Shown: positions 26,885-35,266 of the stretch, in pieces
Position numbering within the stretch: position 1 is the first letter of the stretch
How the letters are laid out: the number at the start of each line of letters is the position of its first letter
Assembly (NCBI GenBank): GCA_009842205.1
Contig: VYFX01000021.1
Location: forward strand, 1-42,542
Direction of reading: 5' to 3'
Origin: Paracoccaceae bacterium
GTDB lineage: Bacteria > Pseudomonadota > Alphaproteobacteria > Rhodobacterales > Rhodobacteraceae
Length of the DNA: 42,542 nucleotides
The notes under the pieces: generated by a model
Database searches by the model: none
Told to the model about the DNA's origin: nothing
Seen by the model: the letters and a program-made list of their open reading frames with translations, nothing else
Made by a program: the position numbers and the translations under genes

Positions 26885-27994
26885 CTAAACCAGTCGATCT
26901 GGAAGCCTGTAACTCGTACTTCGTCCACCGCCAGGATTTTGTATGAAAACCCCCCGGGTCTTCAACTCCTGAATATCTCGCAATGCTGTATCGTTTGAGC
27001 ATTTGGCCATTTTGGCATATTTCGAGGTATTCATGAAGCCCTTGAAACCATCTTCAAGCATGCGGTTTATAATCAAGCGTTGGCGGTTATTTATGGGCTC
27101 CTGATTGATTGTATCCCAAAGCCGCGCTTTATATAAAACATTGCTGAGAGTTGTTTCTGAATTATCAATTGCACGGTCCAAACAATCCAGAAACCATGTC
27201 AACCAGCCAGTAATGTCAGGTGTAGAACGCTGTTGTTTCTCAAGTTGTTCATAGTAATTCTTCCGATCAGCCTCAATCTGCGAAGATAGGCTGTAAAAAC
27301 GATTTTTTGTTTCATCGGCACGAGCCAGTGCCATATCTCCAATGGCTCTGGCTATTCTGCCATTTCCATCCTCAAACGGGTGAATGGTAACAAACCATAG
27401 GTGAGCAATACCGGCCCTAATGACTGGATCACTATCGTCATCTTTGGTAAACCATGCAAGAAATGCTTGCATTTCTTTATCCAGACGGTCGGAATCTGGT
27501 GCTTCAAAGTGAACCTTTTCTTTACCGATTGGACCGGAAATAACCTGCATGGGACCTGAGTAAATAGAGCGCCATTCACTAACGGTAATTTTATGCATTC
27601 CACTTCGCCCACTCGGGAATAATGCGGCATGCCAACCAAACAGACGATCTTTTGTTAATGGCATATTGTATTTCTGCGTTGCATCCAGCATCATTTCAAC
27701 GATGCCTTCAACATCTCTACTTGAAGGAATCAGTCCGGCAATATCGATACCAAGTCTGCGAGCAATGGATGAACGAACCTCCTTTGGGTTCAAGTTTTCG
27801 CCTTCAATGGCTGAGGATTTGACTATGTCATTGGTTAATGTTCTTAAGCTTGCTTCGAGCTTAAGTTCAAATCCAAGACTTTCCAATCGACCAAGTAATC
27901 GTCCCTGACGATAACGAATATCTACTAATCTGGAGAAAAGTTTTTCTATATTCCAAGTAAAGTTTGGCCAGTTTTGATGTTCATGAATCCACAT
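26885..27994 (-). CDS. Fic family protein with DUF4172 N-terminus and C-terminal winged helix
   Basis: Fic enzymes usually transfer AMP from ATP onto a target protein. This 369-residue protein has the complete motif HPFEDGNGRIAR (205-216). An inhibitory-helix motif of the (S/T)xxxE(G/N) type lies at Ser60 to Gly65 (SSAIEG), so activity is probably self-limited. The N-terminal WIHEHQNWPNF region is the DUF4172 extension, and the C-terminal approximately 70 residues (KYAKMAKCSNDTALRDIQELK) read as a winged helix-turn-helix. The frame is open from TTG 28054; ATG 27994 gives the family start. No separate antitoxin gene is next to it. Repeats lie over the start region. Confidence 0.9.
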   Translation of the reverse strand: MWIHEHQNWPNFTWNIEKLFSRLVDIRYRQGRLLGRLESLGFELKLEASLRTLTNDIVKSSAIEGENLNPKEVRSSIARRLGIDIAGLIPSSRDVEGIVEMMLDATQKYNMPLTKDRLFGWHAALFPSGRSGMHKITVSEWRSIYSGPMQVISGPIGKEKVHFEAPDSDRLDKEMQAFLAWFTKDDDSDPVIRAGIAHLWFVTIHPFEDGNGRIARAIGDMALARADETKNRFYSLSSQIEADRKNYYEQLEKQQRSTPDITGWLTWFLDCLDRAIDNSETTLSNVLYKARLWDTINQEPINNRQRLIINRMLEDGFKGFMNTSKYAKMAKCSNDTALRDIQELKTRGVFIQNPGGGRSTSYRLPDRLV

Positions 27995-27995
27995 A

Positions 27996-28024
27996 ATAAT
28001 CACCGCATAATTCAAGGTGATTAT
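27996..28024. promoter_or_regulatory. Perfect inverted repeat just before the fic start (candidate operator)
   Basis: ATAATCACC at 27996-28004 and GGTGATTAT at 28016-28024 are a perfect 9-bp inverted repeat with an 11-base spacer. It ends two bases before the ATG, so binding or hairpin formation would block translation initiation. A winged-helix domain in Fic itself makes autoregulation possible. Confidence 0.5.
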
Positions 28025-28096
28025 AGGTATTATTCGCTGCAAATTCAAGAACAATCACCGCAAAATGTACAGTGAATAGGCCTGTTATTCACCGCA
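27998..28096. repeat. Three spaced copies of A(A/T)TCACCGCA upstream of fic
   Basis: AATCACCGCA occurs at 27998-28007 and 28053-28062, and ATTCACCGCA at 28087-28096. The same half-site in reverse occurs as GGTGATTAT at 28016-28024 and more weakly as CAGTGAAT at 28071-28078. They cover the last approximately 100 bases before the fic start. Confidence 0.55.
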
Positions 28097-28277
28097 TGGT
28101 TATTTCAATAACCATTTCTCTGACCACTTCAATAAGGTCAAGATACTTTGGTAGTAAATACTGTATGGCTCGTGATTTTAATGATTTATTCAAAATGATG
28201 AGCAAGTAATTAGTATGGATAATTGCATTGTAGAGTGTGAGAAAATAAATAGTTAAAAGCACGAAAGGATAATTGAC
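28097..28277. other. Non-coding spacer between the fic promoter and the SDR remnant
   Basis: This AT-rich spacer shows no gene, terminator or further TCACCGCA copy. Confidence 0.4.
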
Positions 28278-28435
28278 ATGCCAAAAGTAAACAAAAATTT
28301 AAATCGTTGTGATGAAGCCACATTATCGAAAGATGTAAGCGGGATAACTATTGTTACTGGTGCTAATTCTGACTTGGGATAGGAAACCACTCCCAACTCA
28401 TTAAGCAGGGAGCACATACTGTGATGGCCTGTTGA
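28278..28435 (+). pseudogene. Decayed N-terminal fragment of a short-chain dehydrogenase
   Basis: The frame from ATG 28278 encodes KDVSGITIVTGANSDLG, close to the SDR cofactor loop TGANSGLG, and stops at TAG 28380-28382. About 12 bases later, in another frame (28394-28432), QLIKQGAHTVMAC continues the family sequence (helix and the MACR that follows strand 2). A stop and a frameshift therefore broke the gene, and the rest is missing. This is an N-terminal stub only. Confidence 0.6.
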
Positions 28436-28699
28436 TGGCTGCCGCTGAAGGTGTGTTGCAAATTCATTTGAAGGATTGCAGGGTAATTTGTGTATGTCCC
28501 GAGTTGTAAGATGATCTGAACCCGCCTGTGCATCCCAATTCTTTCTCTGACGGATCATGTTCTTCATTTGGGTCCGTTATTGTATATCCATGCAGTTCCC
28601 ATGCCTTTCCAATCTTTAAGCCCAGTGTCCAAAGTGGTGTGACAGGAAGCAAAAGCTGGTGAACGGTTAAGTTCTTCGGTAATGGTTTTCTCCTACAAA
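28436..28699. other. Stretch between the SDR remnant and mttB, no confident gene
   Basis: Overlapping minus-strand frames occur (28253-28567 and 28464-28709), the second starting inside the mttB 3' end. Neither resembles a family I know, so they are probably chance frames in decayed DNA. Confidence 0.4.
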
Positions 28700-30268
28700 T
28701 TAATACCATTCATCAGGCATTTCTTCTTTACGGGATGCCACAAATTCTTCAAGTTGTGATTTGATAGTATCATCCATTGCCGGTGGTTTATAATTTGTCA
28801 ACATTTCTTTCCAGATTCTATTGGCTTGATCAGCAGCACTCGGACTTCCATTCTCTTTCCATGTTTCATAGGGACCGGTATCGGGTAGTATAGTCTCGTA
28901 ATTGGCAGTCGTGTAGTTGGCCAACGTATGGCTGGTTGAAAGGAAATTCTCACCAGGGCCTGTTTCAAGATAACTTTGTTTGGACAGAGTAGCTTCGCTA
29001 ACTTCCATTCCCTGTATCATGCGAAGCAAGGCACCACAATTGTCCAAATCCATGATGAATTTTTCATAGGACATGGTTAACCCGCCTTCAAGCCAACCAA
29101 CCGCATGCCATACCTGATGCGAGCCGGACATTACCGTTGTCCACATAGCATTGGCACTATCCTGCATTGCCTGACCATCAGGGGTGTTGGCAGCGGTAAT
29201 CTGACCTCCGCCAGACCGGACGGGTACGCCAAGACGTTGCCCTAATTGTGATAATGCCATATTCACCAAATTGGCTTCAGGGGTACCGAAGGTAAGCGAT
29301 CCTGTTCGTAAATTCATCGTTGAATGAAAACTGCCCATTACTACCGGGCAGCCAGGACGCACCAGCTGAGCAAGGGCAATACCTGTCATGGCCTCTGCCA
29401 AAGTTTGAGCCGCAATCGCGGCAGGTGTAACTGGCCCCATAGCACCACCAAAAATTGCTGGAGACACGCAAACACATTGATTCGCAGCAGCATATTCCCT
29501 CAAGGCCCCCGACATGGTTTCATCAAAGACAAAGGGTGAATTGATGTTGATATTGCCCTGTATAACTGCATTCTGGTCAAGAAAATCACTACCAAAGACG
29601 ATGCGGGCCATGTTGATTGAGTCTCTGGCTCGTTCAGGAGAAGTCACCCCACCCATAAATGGTTTGTCAGATAATGTCAGATGTGCAAATACCATATCAA
29701 GGTGGCGTTTATTGACCGGTACATCAACGGGTTCAACCACTGTACCGCCTGAGTGGTGTAGATAAGGCGATTGATAGGTGAGTTTTACAAATTTATAAAA
29801 GTCCTCAATCGTCGCATATCGACGACCAGCATCCAAATCTGTGACAAAAGGAGATCCATACCCCGGCATGAAAACGATGCTATTGCCACCAATTGCAATA
29901 GTTCGCTCGGGATTTCTGGCATGCAGTTTGAAGAAATCAGGTGCGGTGGTACAAAGCTGTCGGGCCAAACCGTCAGGAAACCGCACACGCTGTTTGTCTA
30001 TTTGTACACCAACATCAGCAAAAAGATCGATTGCAACATTGTCCCCCCTGAACTCCATACCAATATTTTCAAGAAGCCAATCAGCATGATTCTCCAGTGC
30101 CTTGAGTTCATCTTCATCAAGTAGCTTGTAAGGGGGAATTTGCCGATTTTGAACCACTCGGATAGAGGTGTCGGGCTGTTTCTGGTTGCGGCTGCGAACA
30201 CGAGACCTAGCCCGAGTGGACACTTGTTCAGTCTTTTCAGCAATAGGATCTGAATCTAATTTTACCAT
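28700..30268 (-). CDS. MttB (trimethylamine methyltransferase) family protein, non-pyrrolysine type
   Basis: The protein has 522 residues of the MttB family (COG5598-type), whose members take a methyl group from a quaternary or tertiary amine and pass it to a cobalamin protein. It reads through without an in-frame amber codon, so it is not the pyrrolysine enzyme. Family-like segments are MPGYGSPFVTDLDAGRRYAT, GGAMGPVTPAAIAAQTLAEA, CPVVMGSFHSTMNL and SGGGQITAANTPDGQAMQDS. ATG 30268 is chosen; the frame is also open from TTG 30289. No corrinoid-protein gene lies nearby. Glycine betaine or a related amine is a possible substrate, by family only. Confidence 0.87.
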   Translation of the reverse strand: MVKLDSDPIAEKTEQVSTRARSRVRSRNQKQPDTSIRVVQNRQIPPYKLLDEDELKALENHADWLLENIGMEFRGDNVAIDLFADVGVQIDKQRVRFPDGLARQLCTTAPDFFKLHARNPERTIAIGGNSIVFMPGYGSPFVTDLDAGRRYATIEDFYKFVKLTYQSPYLHHSGGTVVEPVDVPVNKRHLDMVFAHLTLSDKPFMGGVTSPERARDSINMARIVFGSDFLDQNAVIQGNININSPFVFDETMSGALREYAAANQCVCVSPAIFGGAMGPVTPAAIAAQTLAEAMTGIALAQLVRPGCPVVMGSFHSTMNLRTGSLTFGTPEANLVNMALSQLGQRLGVPVRSGGGQITAANTPDGQAMQDSANAMWTTVMSGSHQVWHAVGWLEGGLTMSYEKFIMDLDNCGALLRMIQGMEVSEATLSKQSYLETGPGENFLSTSHTLANYTTANYETILPDTGPYETWKENGSPSAADQANRIWKEMLTNYKPPAMDDTIKSQLEEFVASRKEEMPDEWY

Positions 30269-30497
30269 CTTCGGATTCCATATTTTCAAACTTAATATTA
30301 TCGGAATCTTGATAAGTTATAATCGAATTTTCTTTAACCTCCTGTAATTTACAATTTATTTCGGCATTTACCCCTATAATTTTCTCATATTATTCCAGTG
30401 ACGAAATTATTGAAAATTTGGAATAAGTAAATAAACCCGCTGACATTGGACCTATCAGTTGTGAACCAAGGGCTTATGAAAGTTCGTTAGAAGTCAA

Positions 30498-30587
30498 TGG
30501 CGGAGGGGGTGGGATTCGAACCCACGGTGGAGAATCCCCCACTCCGGTTTTCAAGACCGGTGCATTAGACCACTCTGCCACCCCTCC
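30498..30587 (-). tRNA. tRNA-Ser (anticodon UGA)
   Basis: The acceptor stem GGAGGGG pairs with CCCCTCC. The anticodon stem CCGGT/ACCGG has loop CTTGAAA, giving anticodon UGA, which reads UCA. A long variable arm (GTGGGGGATTCTCCAC) marks a class II serine tRNA, and the T arm is GTGGGTTCGAATCCCAC. The 3' CCA is encoded at 30498-30500. Confidence 0.96.
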
Positions 30588-30754
30588 AAGGTGAATTTAA
30601 AGTGCAAATCCAACCCAGTGGTATGGTTTGACTTAATTGTTAAGGGGTTTAATTCTTTCCGAAGGTAGATAAGAATTAGAATATTATAATTTAAGAAGAT
30701 TAAGAATAAATATTTGTATATTTGTTCTGCCTAGGAAAATTCAGGAATGAGGTT

Positions 30755-31936
30755 ATGAAATTCTTCCTCAAATCTTTCACTTGTTTATTTGCAATTTTAG
30801 CCCTTGCACTTCCGGTTAGTTCATTTGAAACTTCTGGTAAAACAATTCTTGTTGGGGATTTTGATTCCGGATTGATACTGGTTGAAAAAAATATCGATAC
30901 ACCCTTTCCTCCGGCATCACTTTCCAAACTCATGACTCTCTACATGGTATTTGAGGCTTTGGAAGGTAATCAATTGAAACTGGATGATCGATTGCTGGTA
31001 TCAGATTATGCCTACAGATCATATCGTGGTGGTTCCACGATGTATTTGGATACAACAGATAGGCCCACGGTTGAAGAATTGATACGCGGTGTTGTTGTAT
31101 TATCCGGAAATGATGCCTGTGTTGTCTTGGCCGAGGCTTTGTCACCAACGGGAAATGAAAAGGGCTTTGTCCAATTGATGAATGAGAAGGCCAAGGAAAT
31201 GGGTTTGACCAATTCAATATTTGCAAATTCAAATGGATGGCCTGATCCCCAGCAAAAAATGAGCAGTCGGGATTTATTTGTTTTGACACGAAAGCTAATT
31301 TCGGATTTTCCAGAATATTACGAATATTTTGCAGAAAAGGAATTCCCCTTTGACAATAGAACTCCAGCAAACAGGTTCAATCGAAATCCCCTCCTGAAAA
31401 AAGATGTGGTTGGAGCCGATGGTTTGAAAACCGGATATACGAGCGATGCAGGCTACAGTCTGGTTGGGTCCGCAATACGCGATGGCAGAAGAATGATTTT
31501 TGTTATCAATGGATTGCCAAGTTCAAATCAAAGAAGTGAAGAGGGAGAGGCGATAATTGAATGGTATTTTCGCCAATTTCGACAAGTTACTTTAATTGAG
31601 AAGGAACAGGAAATAATCGTGGCTCCGGTATGGCTCGGAAAAAGTAAGCAGGTCCGATTAGGACTGGTGGAAGATTTGTCTGTCCTAATTCCTGTTGTAA
31701 ACAAGGATGACCTTGAAGTCAGTGCCCATATAGACAATTTTACCAACGCTCCAATAATCAAAGGTGATGAAATCGGGTATTTAAAGGTTGTCATACCAGA
31801 TTTTGATCAAACGATTGAAGTACCCTTGATTGCCCTTGAAGATGTAGAAATGGGTACGGTTATCGATCGGATTGAAGCGGCATTTTGGTCATTGATATGG
31901 AAATATTTTCCAGAAGAAAGTGAACCTGCTAGCTAA
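30755..31936 (+). CDS. dacC: D-alanyl-D-alanine carboxypeptidase (PBP5/6 type)
   Basis: This low-molecular-mass penicillin-binding protein removes the terminal D-Ala from peptidoglycan stem peptides. The frame starts at 30722, but ATG 30755 gives a clean signal peptide (KSFTCLFAILALALPVSSF). Counted from there, catalytic Ser55 and Lys58 lie in PASLSKLM, the SxN motif is SGND, and KTG is in LKTGYTSDAG. The C-terminal PBP5-associated region and an amphipathic end (EAAFWSLIWKYF) that can anchor to the membrane are present. Its TAA overlaps the ATG of tmk (TAATG), so they are co-transcribed. The paralogue letter is not certain. Confidence 0.92.
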   Translation: MKFFLKSFTCLFAILALALPVSSFETSGKTILVGDFDSGLILVEKNIDTPFPPASLSKLMTLYMVFEALEGNQLKLDDRLLVSDYAYRSYRGGSTMYLDTTDRPTVEELIRGVVVLSGNDACVVLAEALSPTGNEKGFVQLMNEKAKEMGLTNSIFANSNGWPDPQQKMSSRDLFVLTRKLISDFPEYYEYFAEKEFPFDNRTPANRFNRNPLLKKDVVGADGLKTGYTSDAGYSLVGSAIRDGRRMIFVINGLPSSNQRSEEGEAIIEWYFRQFRQVTLIEKEQEIIVAPVWLGKSKQVRLGLVEDLSVLIPVVNKDDLEVSAHIDNFTNAPIIKGDEIGYLKVVIPDFDQTIEVPLIALEDVEMGTVIDRIEAAFWSLIWKYFPEESEPAS

Positions 31937-32562
31937 TGGCTTACCAAGGGAAATTCATAACATTCGAGGGAATTGATGGAGCAGGCAAATCCACTCAGGT
32001 CAAACTTCTGCAGCAAAACCTGAACAACAAGGGGTTTGATTGTATTGTTACCAGAGAACCCGGTGGTTCCCCTGGCAGTGAAAAACTGCGTAAAATACTT
32101 GTTGATAAAAACAAATACAATTGGTCAAATCTATCAGAACTCTTGCTGTTCTTTGCAGCCAGAAAAGATCATGTGGAAAAGACAATCCTCCCTGCCCTTT
32201 TTGCTGGTAAAATCGTAATTTGTGATCGATTTACTGATTCCACACGTGTCTATCAAAGTCAGGGAAAGCAAGATTTGAGCAAATTGATTGAATTGCTTCA
32301 ATCCAAGGTTATTCAACTTGATCCGGATCTGACCTTCATTCTGCAGATTAATCCTGAAATTTCACTGCAAAGAACAAATAGCCGACAGGAAGGGGATTGG
32401 AGGGTAAGCAGTCTTTCAAGGGAAAGATTGATACAGGTTATCAATGATTTTTCTGATCTGACAAAGCAATATCCTGATCGTTGTTTTGAAATATCCACTG
32501 AAACAAGTCAGGAAGAATCAGCAAGAGAAATACTTGAACGAACAATGGAAATACTAGAGTGA
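31936..32562 (+). CDS. tmk: dTMP kinase
   Basis: Tmk phosphorylates dTMP to dTDP with ATP for DNA precursor supply. It has 208 residues; the P-loop EGIDGAGKST is at 11-20, the TREPGG segment near 38-44 binds dTMP and CDRFTDSTRVYQ supplies the DRxxxS region. The start overlaps the dacC stop by one base, and the end overlaps the holB start by four bases. The tmk-holB-tatD order is a common alphaproteobacterial operon. Confidence 0.95.
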   Translation: MAYQGKFITFEGIDGAGKSTQVKLLQQNLNNKGFDCIVTREPGGSPGSEKLRKILVDKNKYNWSNLSELLLFFAARKDHVEKTILPALFAGKIVICDRFTDSTRVYQSQGKQDLSKLIELLQSKVIQLDPDLTFILQINPEISLQRTNSRQEGDWRVSSLSRERLIQVINDFSDLTKQYPDRCFEISTETSQEESAREILERTMEILE

Positions 32563-33653
32563 ACCCGGAGGAATTTGAATCTGACAAGCTTGAAGGGGTC
32601 CCCCATCCTAGATTTTCCAGACGGGTAATCGGTCAGGAGAAGGTCAAGACCCAATTTCTCCAGGCTTACAATCAGAACAGAATGCATCATGCATGGTTGA
32701 TGTGTGGACCAAGGGGTATCGGCAAAGCCACATTGACCTGGTATCTTACCAAATTGCTTTTAACCAGAAATCTTTCGGAAATGCTCGATACAAGTGAAAT
32801 CAAAATCAATTTTGATGATCCGGTGGTTTCAAGGATTGAGGCCCTGTCAGAACCTCACCTTAAACTCATAAGAAAGAATTTCGATACAAGAACCAAAAAG
32901 GTCAAGGCAGAAATCACGGTTGACAATATCAGGGAATTGGTTGAATTTTTTGAGTTCACTTCACCAGACGGCAAGCCAAGGATTGCCATAATCGATTCAA
33001 TAGATGAGTTGAACGTCAATGCATCCAATGCCTTATTGAAGGTATTGGAAGAACCCCCACACAATTCATACTTTTTTCTTGTCAGTCACTCACCTGAATC
33101 CCTGTTGCCGACGATCAGAAGCAGATGCTTGGCAGTTCATTGCGAAAACTTGAGTGCTGATGATCAACTGTACCTGTTGAATGAATTCGGATTTATATCG
33201 GATGACCAGGTCAAGAAAGTGGTAAGTGTTTCTCGTGGTTCAGTTGGTGAAGCAATCAGAATTATAAGTCAGGATGGTTTGAAATTGTATGCATCGATTG
33301 TAGGAATCTATAAGGACCTACCCCAAATTGAGGTTTCCAATATTCTTGAAATCGCTTCAAAAACCGAAGGTGTAGGAAAGCAGGAATTGACTGAAACAAT
33401 CAACAAGTTAACGATCCATTTTGTATCCAGACTGGCCAAGGCTGGTGCAAAAGGTAAAATGCCGAATGAGATTTTTTCAGGAGAAAATGTCGTTTTGAAC
33501 AAACTCTCGCCTAATTCTGAAAAGTCCCATGAATGGGCCATGCTCTATTCAAGAATGCTTACCAAGGCCAAGGATTATCAGGATAGTAATATTGATGGCT
33601 ATTCGCAGGTTTTCGAAAACCTGATTGACATCAAGAAAATGGCAACGCTGTAA
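32559..33653 (+). CDS. holB: DNA polymerase III subunit delta'
   Basis: HolB is the clamp-loader subunit that helps load the beta sliding clamp. It has 364 residues; the AAA+ N-domain has HAWLMCGPRGIGKATLTWYL, with a P-loop like G-x-x-G-I-G-K. It continues with NALLKVLEEPPHNSYFFLVSH and RSRCLAVHCENLS (sensor region). GTG at 32559 overlaps the tmk stop by four bases, consistent with coupled translation. The gene is essential for replication in bacteria where this has been tested. Confidence 0.92.
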   Translation: MNPEEFESDKLEGVPHPRFSRRVIGQEKVKTQFLQAYNQNRMHHAWLMCGPRGIGKATLTWYLTKLLLTRNLSEMLDTSEIKINFDDPVVSRIEALSEPHLKLIRKNFDTRTKKVKAEITVDNIRELVEFFEFTSPDGKPRIAIIDSIDELNVNASNALLKVLEEPPHNSYFFLVSHSPESLLPTIRSRCLAVHCENLSADDQLYLLNEFGFISDDQVKKVVSVSRGSVGEAIRIISQDGLKLYASIVGIYKDLPQIEVSNILEIASKTEGVGKQELTETINKLTIHFVSRLAKAGAKGKMPNEIFSGENVVLNKLSPNSEKSHEWAMLYSRMLTKAKDYQDSNIDGYSQVFENLIDIKKMATL

Positions 33654-33665
33654 GAAGTTCTCCCA

Positions 33666-34460
33666 ATGTCCCCTCTTCACCAAGCCAAAATAGTGGATAG
33701 TCATTGTCATCTTGATTTTCCTGAACTTTTGGTGGAGATCGACCAAGTAATTGAGAGAGCTAAGCAAGCAGAAGTCAATCGGATGGTAACCATTTGTACC
33801 AAGCCATCAAAGAATAGGGCAACCCTTGATATTGCTGACCAGTTTCCAGAAGTATATTTTGGCCAGGGTATTCATCCACACTATGCAGCTACGGAACCCA
33901 AGTTGACTGTTGACAACCTTCTTGCTCTTTCCATGCACCCTAAAATGATAGGGATTGGTGAAAGTGGATTGGATTATTACTATACCAAGGAAACAGCGAA
34001 ACCCCAACAGGACAGTTTTTTGAATCATATCAAGGCTGCACAAGAATCGGGATTGCCCTTGATCGTGCATTCCAGAAATGCGGATGAGGATATGGCAACT
34101 ATTCTAAAGCGGGAATATGAAAAAAAGCCGTTTTCATGTGTTATGCATTGTTTTTCCTCGGGCAGGAAATTGGCAGAGGAATGCCTTGAGATGGGATTTT
34201 ATCTTTCGTTTTCGGGTATTCTGACTTTTAGAAGTGCCATTGAATTGCAGGAAATTTTCCTTTCTACCCCAAGAGACAGGATACTTATTGAAACTGATTC
34301 CCCATATTTGGCCCCAGTTCCATTTCGAGGCAAACAAAATGAACCGGCATTTGTCAGTAAAATTGCTGACTTCGGAGCCAATCTTCTAAATCTTGAAACA
34401 GAGGCCTTTGCAGAAATAACCACAGCCAATTTCTACCGCCTGTTCAGTACTGCCGGATAA
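33666..34460 (+). CDS. tatD: TatD family metal-dependent hydrolase
   Basis: This TIM-barrel metallohydrolase has 264 residues; family members act as DNases or on related phosphate esters. Metal ligands are visible: the opening DSHCHLDFPEL with the HxH, GESGLDYY with a conserved Glu/Asp pair, LPLIVHSRNADED, MHCFSSG and ETDSPYLAPVPFRG. The gap to holB is 12 bases. In many relatives metG sits between holB and tatD; here it does not. Confidence 0.92.
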   Translation: MSPLHQAKIVDSHCHLDFPELLVEIDQVIERAKQAEVNRMVTICTKPSKNRATLDIADQFPEVYFGQGIHPHYAATEPKLTVDNLLALSMHPKMIGIGESGLDYYYTKETAKPQQDSFLNHIKAAQESGLPLIVHSRNADEDMATILKREYEKKPFSCVMHCFSSGRKLAEECLEMGFYLSFSGILTFRSAIELQEIFLSTPRDRILIETDSPYLAPVPFRGKQNEPAFVSKIADFGANLLNLETEAFAEITTANFYRLFSTAG

Positions 34461-34467
34461 AGTTGAA

Positions 34468-35265
34468 ATGAGTATTCTGCATTTTACCATTTTGGGCTGT
34501 GGTTCTTCCGGAGGAGTTCCAAGAGTGGGAGGATTATGGGGTGATTGTGATCCGGAAAATCCCAAAAACAGGCGATCACGATGTTCCCTCCTGGTGGAAT
34601 TGATTTCAAATAATAGAGTAACCAGGGTTTTGATAGACACTTCCCCAGATCTCAGAGAACAGTTGCTGAGTGCTGGTGTTGGTACCCTTGATGGCGTTGT
34701 ATTTACTCATCCACATGCCGATCATGTAAATGGGCTGGATGATCTCAGGGTTGTATATATCAACCAACGTAAGAGAGTTCCTGTCTGGGCCAACAAGTTT
34801 ACTAGTGATGCCCTGCTCGCCCGTTTCAATTATGCCTTTATCCAACCAGAAGGAAGTCCCTACCCACCGATTTTGGAACTGTACAGACTTCAAGGACCAA
34901 TAAGTATTGATGGGGAGGCAGGCTCAATCGAATTCGTCCCCTTTGCGGTAGAACATGGGAATATCACAAGTTTTGGATTTAAAATTGGTCCACTGGTTTA
35001 TCTACCTGACATATCGGAAATGAATGATCAAGCATGGTCATTTGTTCAGGATATTCCATGTTGGATTGTCGATGCACTCAGAAGAGAACCCCATCCCAGC
35101 CATTCACATCTTGCAAGAACCCTGGAGTGGATAGAAAAAGCTTCTCCGAAACGGGCAATCCTAACCAATATGCATATCGACCTGGATTACGAAACCATAT
35201 TGAATGAAACGCCGGATAATGTCGAACCGGCCTTTGATGGTCTTACCATATCCTTTGAGGTTTGA
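34468..35265 (+). CDS. Metallo-beta-lactamase-fold hydrolase (PhnP-like)
   Basis: The protein has 265 residues. The metal-binding motif THPHADHVNGLDDLR is HxHxDH type, and GCGSSGGVPRVGG at the N-terminus and EHGNITSFGFKIG supply further ligands and the loop. It matches the MBL-fold group that commonly follows tatD in alphaproteobacteria. Some members hydrolyse cyclic phosphates or small phosphodiesters, but the physiological substrate is unknown. Starting seven bases after the tatD stop, it is the fifth gene in the dacC operon. Confidence 0.88.
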   Translation: MSILHFTILGCGSSGGVPRVGGLWGDCDPENPKNRRSRCSLLVELISNNRVTRVLIDTSPDLREQLLSAGVGTLDGVVFTHPHADHVNGLDDLRVVYINQRKRVPVWANKFTSDALLARFNYAFIQPEGSPYPPILELYRLQGPISIDGEAGSIEFVPFAVEHGNITSFGFKIGPLVYLPDISEMNDQAWSFVQDIPCWIVDALRREPHPSHSHLARTLEWIEKASPKRAILTNMHIDLDYETILNETPDNVEPAFDGLTISFEV

Positions 35266-35266
35266 C

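Noticed and set aside
26683-26946. 87-residue hydrophobic frame between the MaoC gene and fic
   Set aside because: It overlaps the end of fic antisense, has no ribosome site and no recognisable family; the AT-rich spacer explains its Leu/Ile/Lys content.
28464-28709. 81-residue minus-strand frame between the SDR stub and mttB
   Set aside because: It starts inside the end of mttB and shows no recognisable family.
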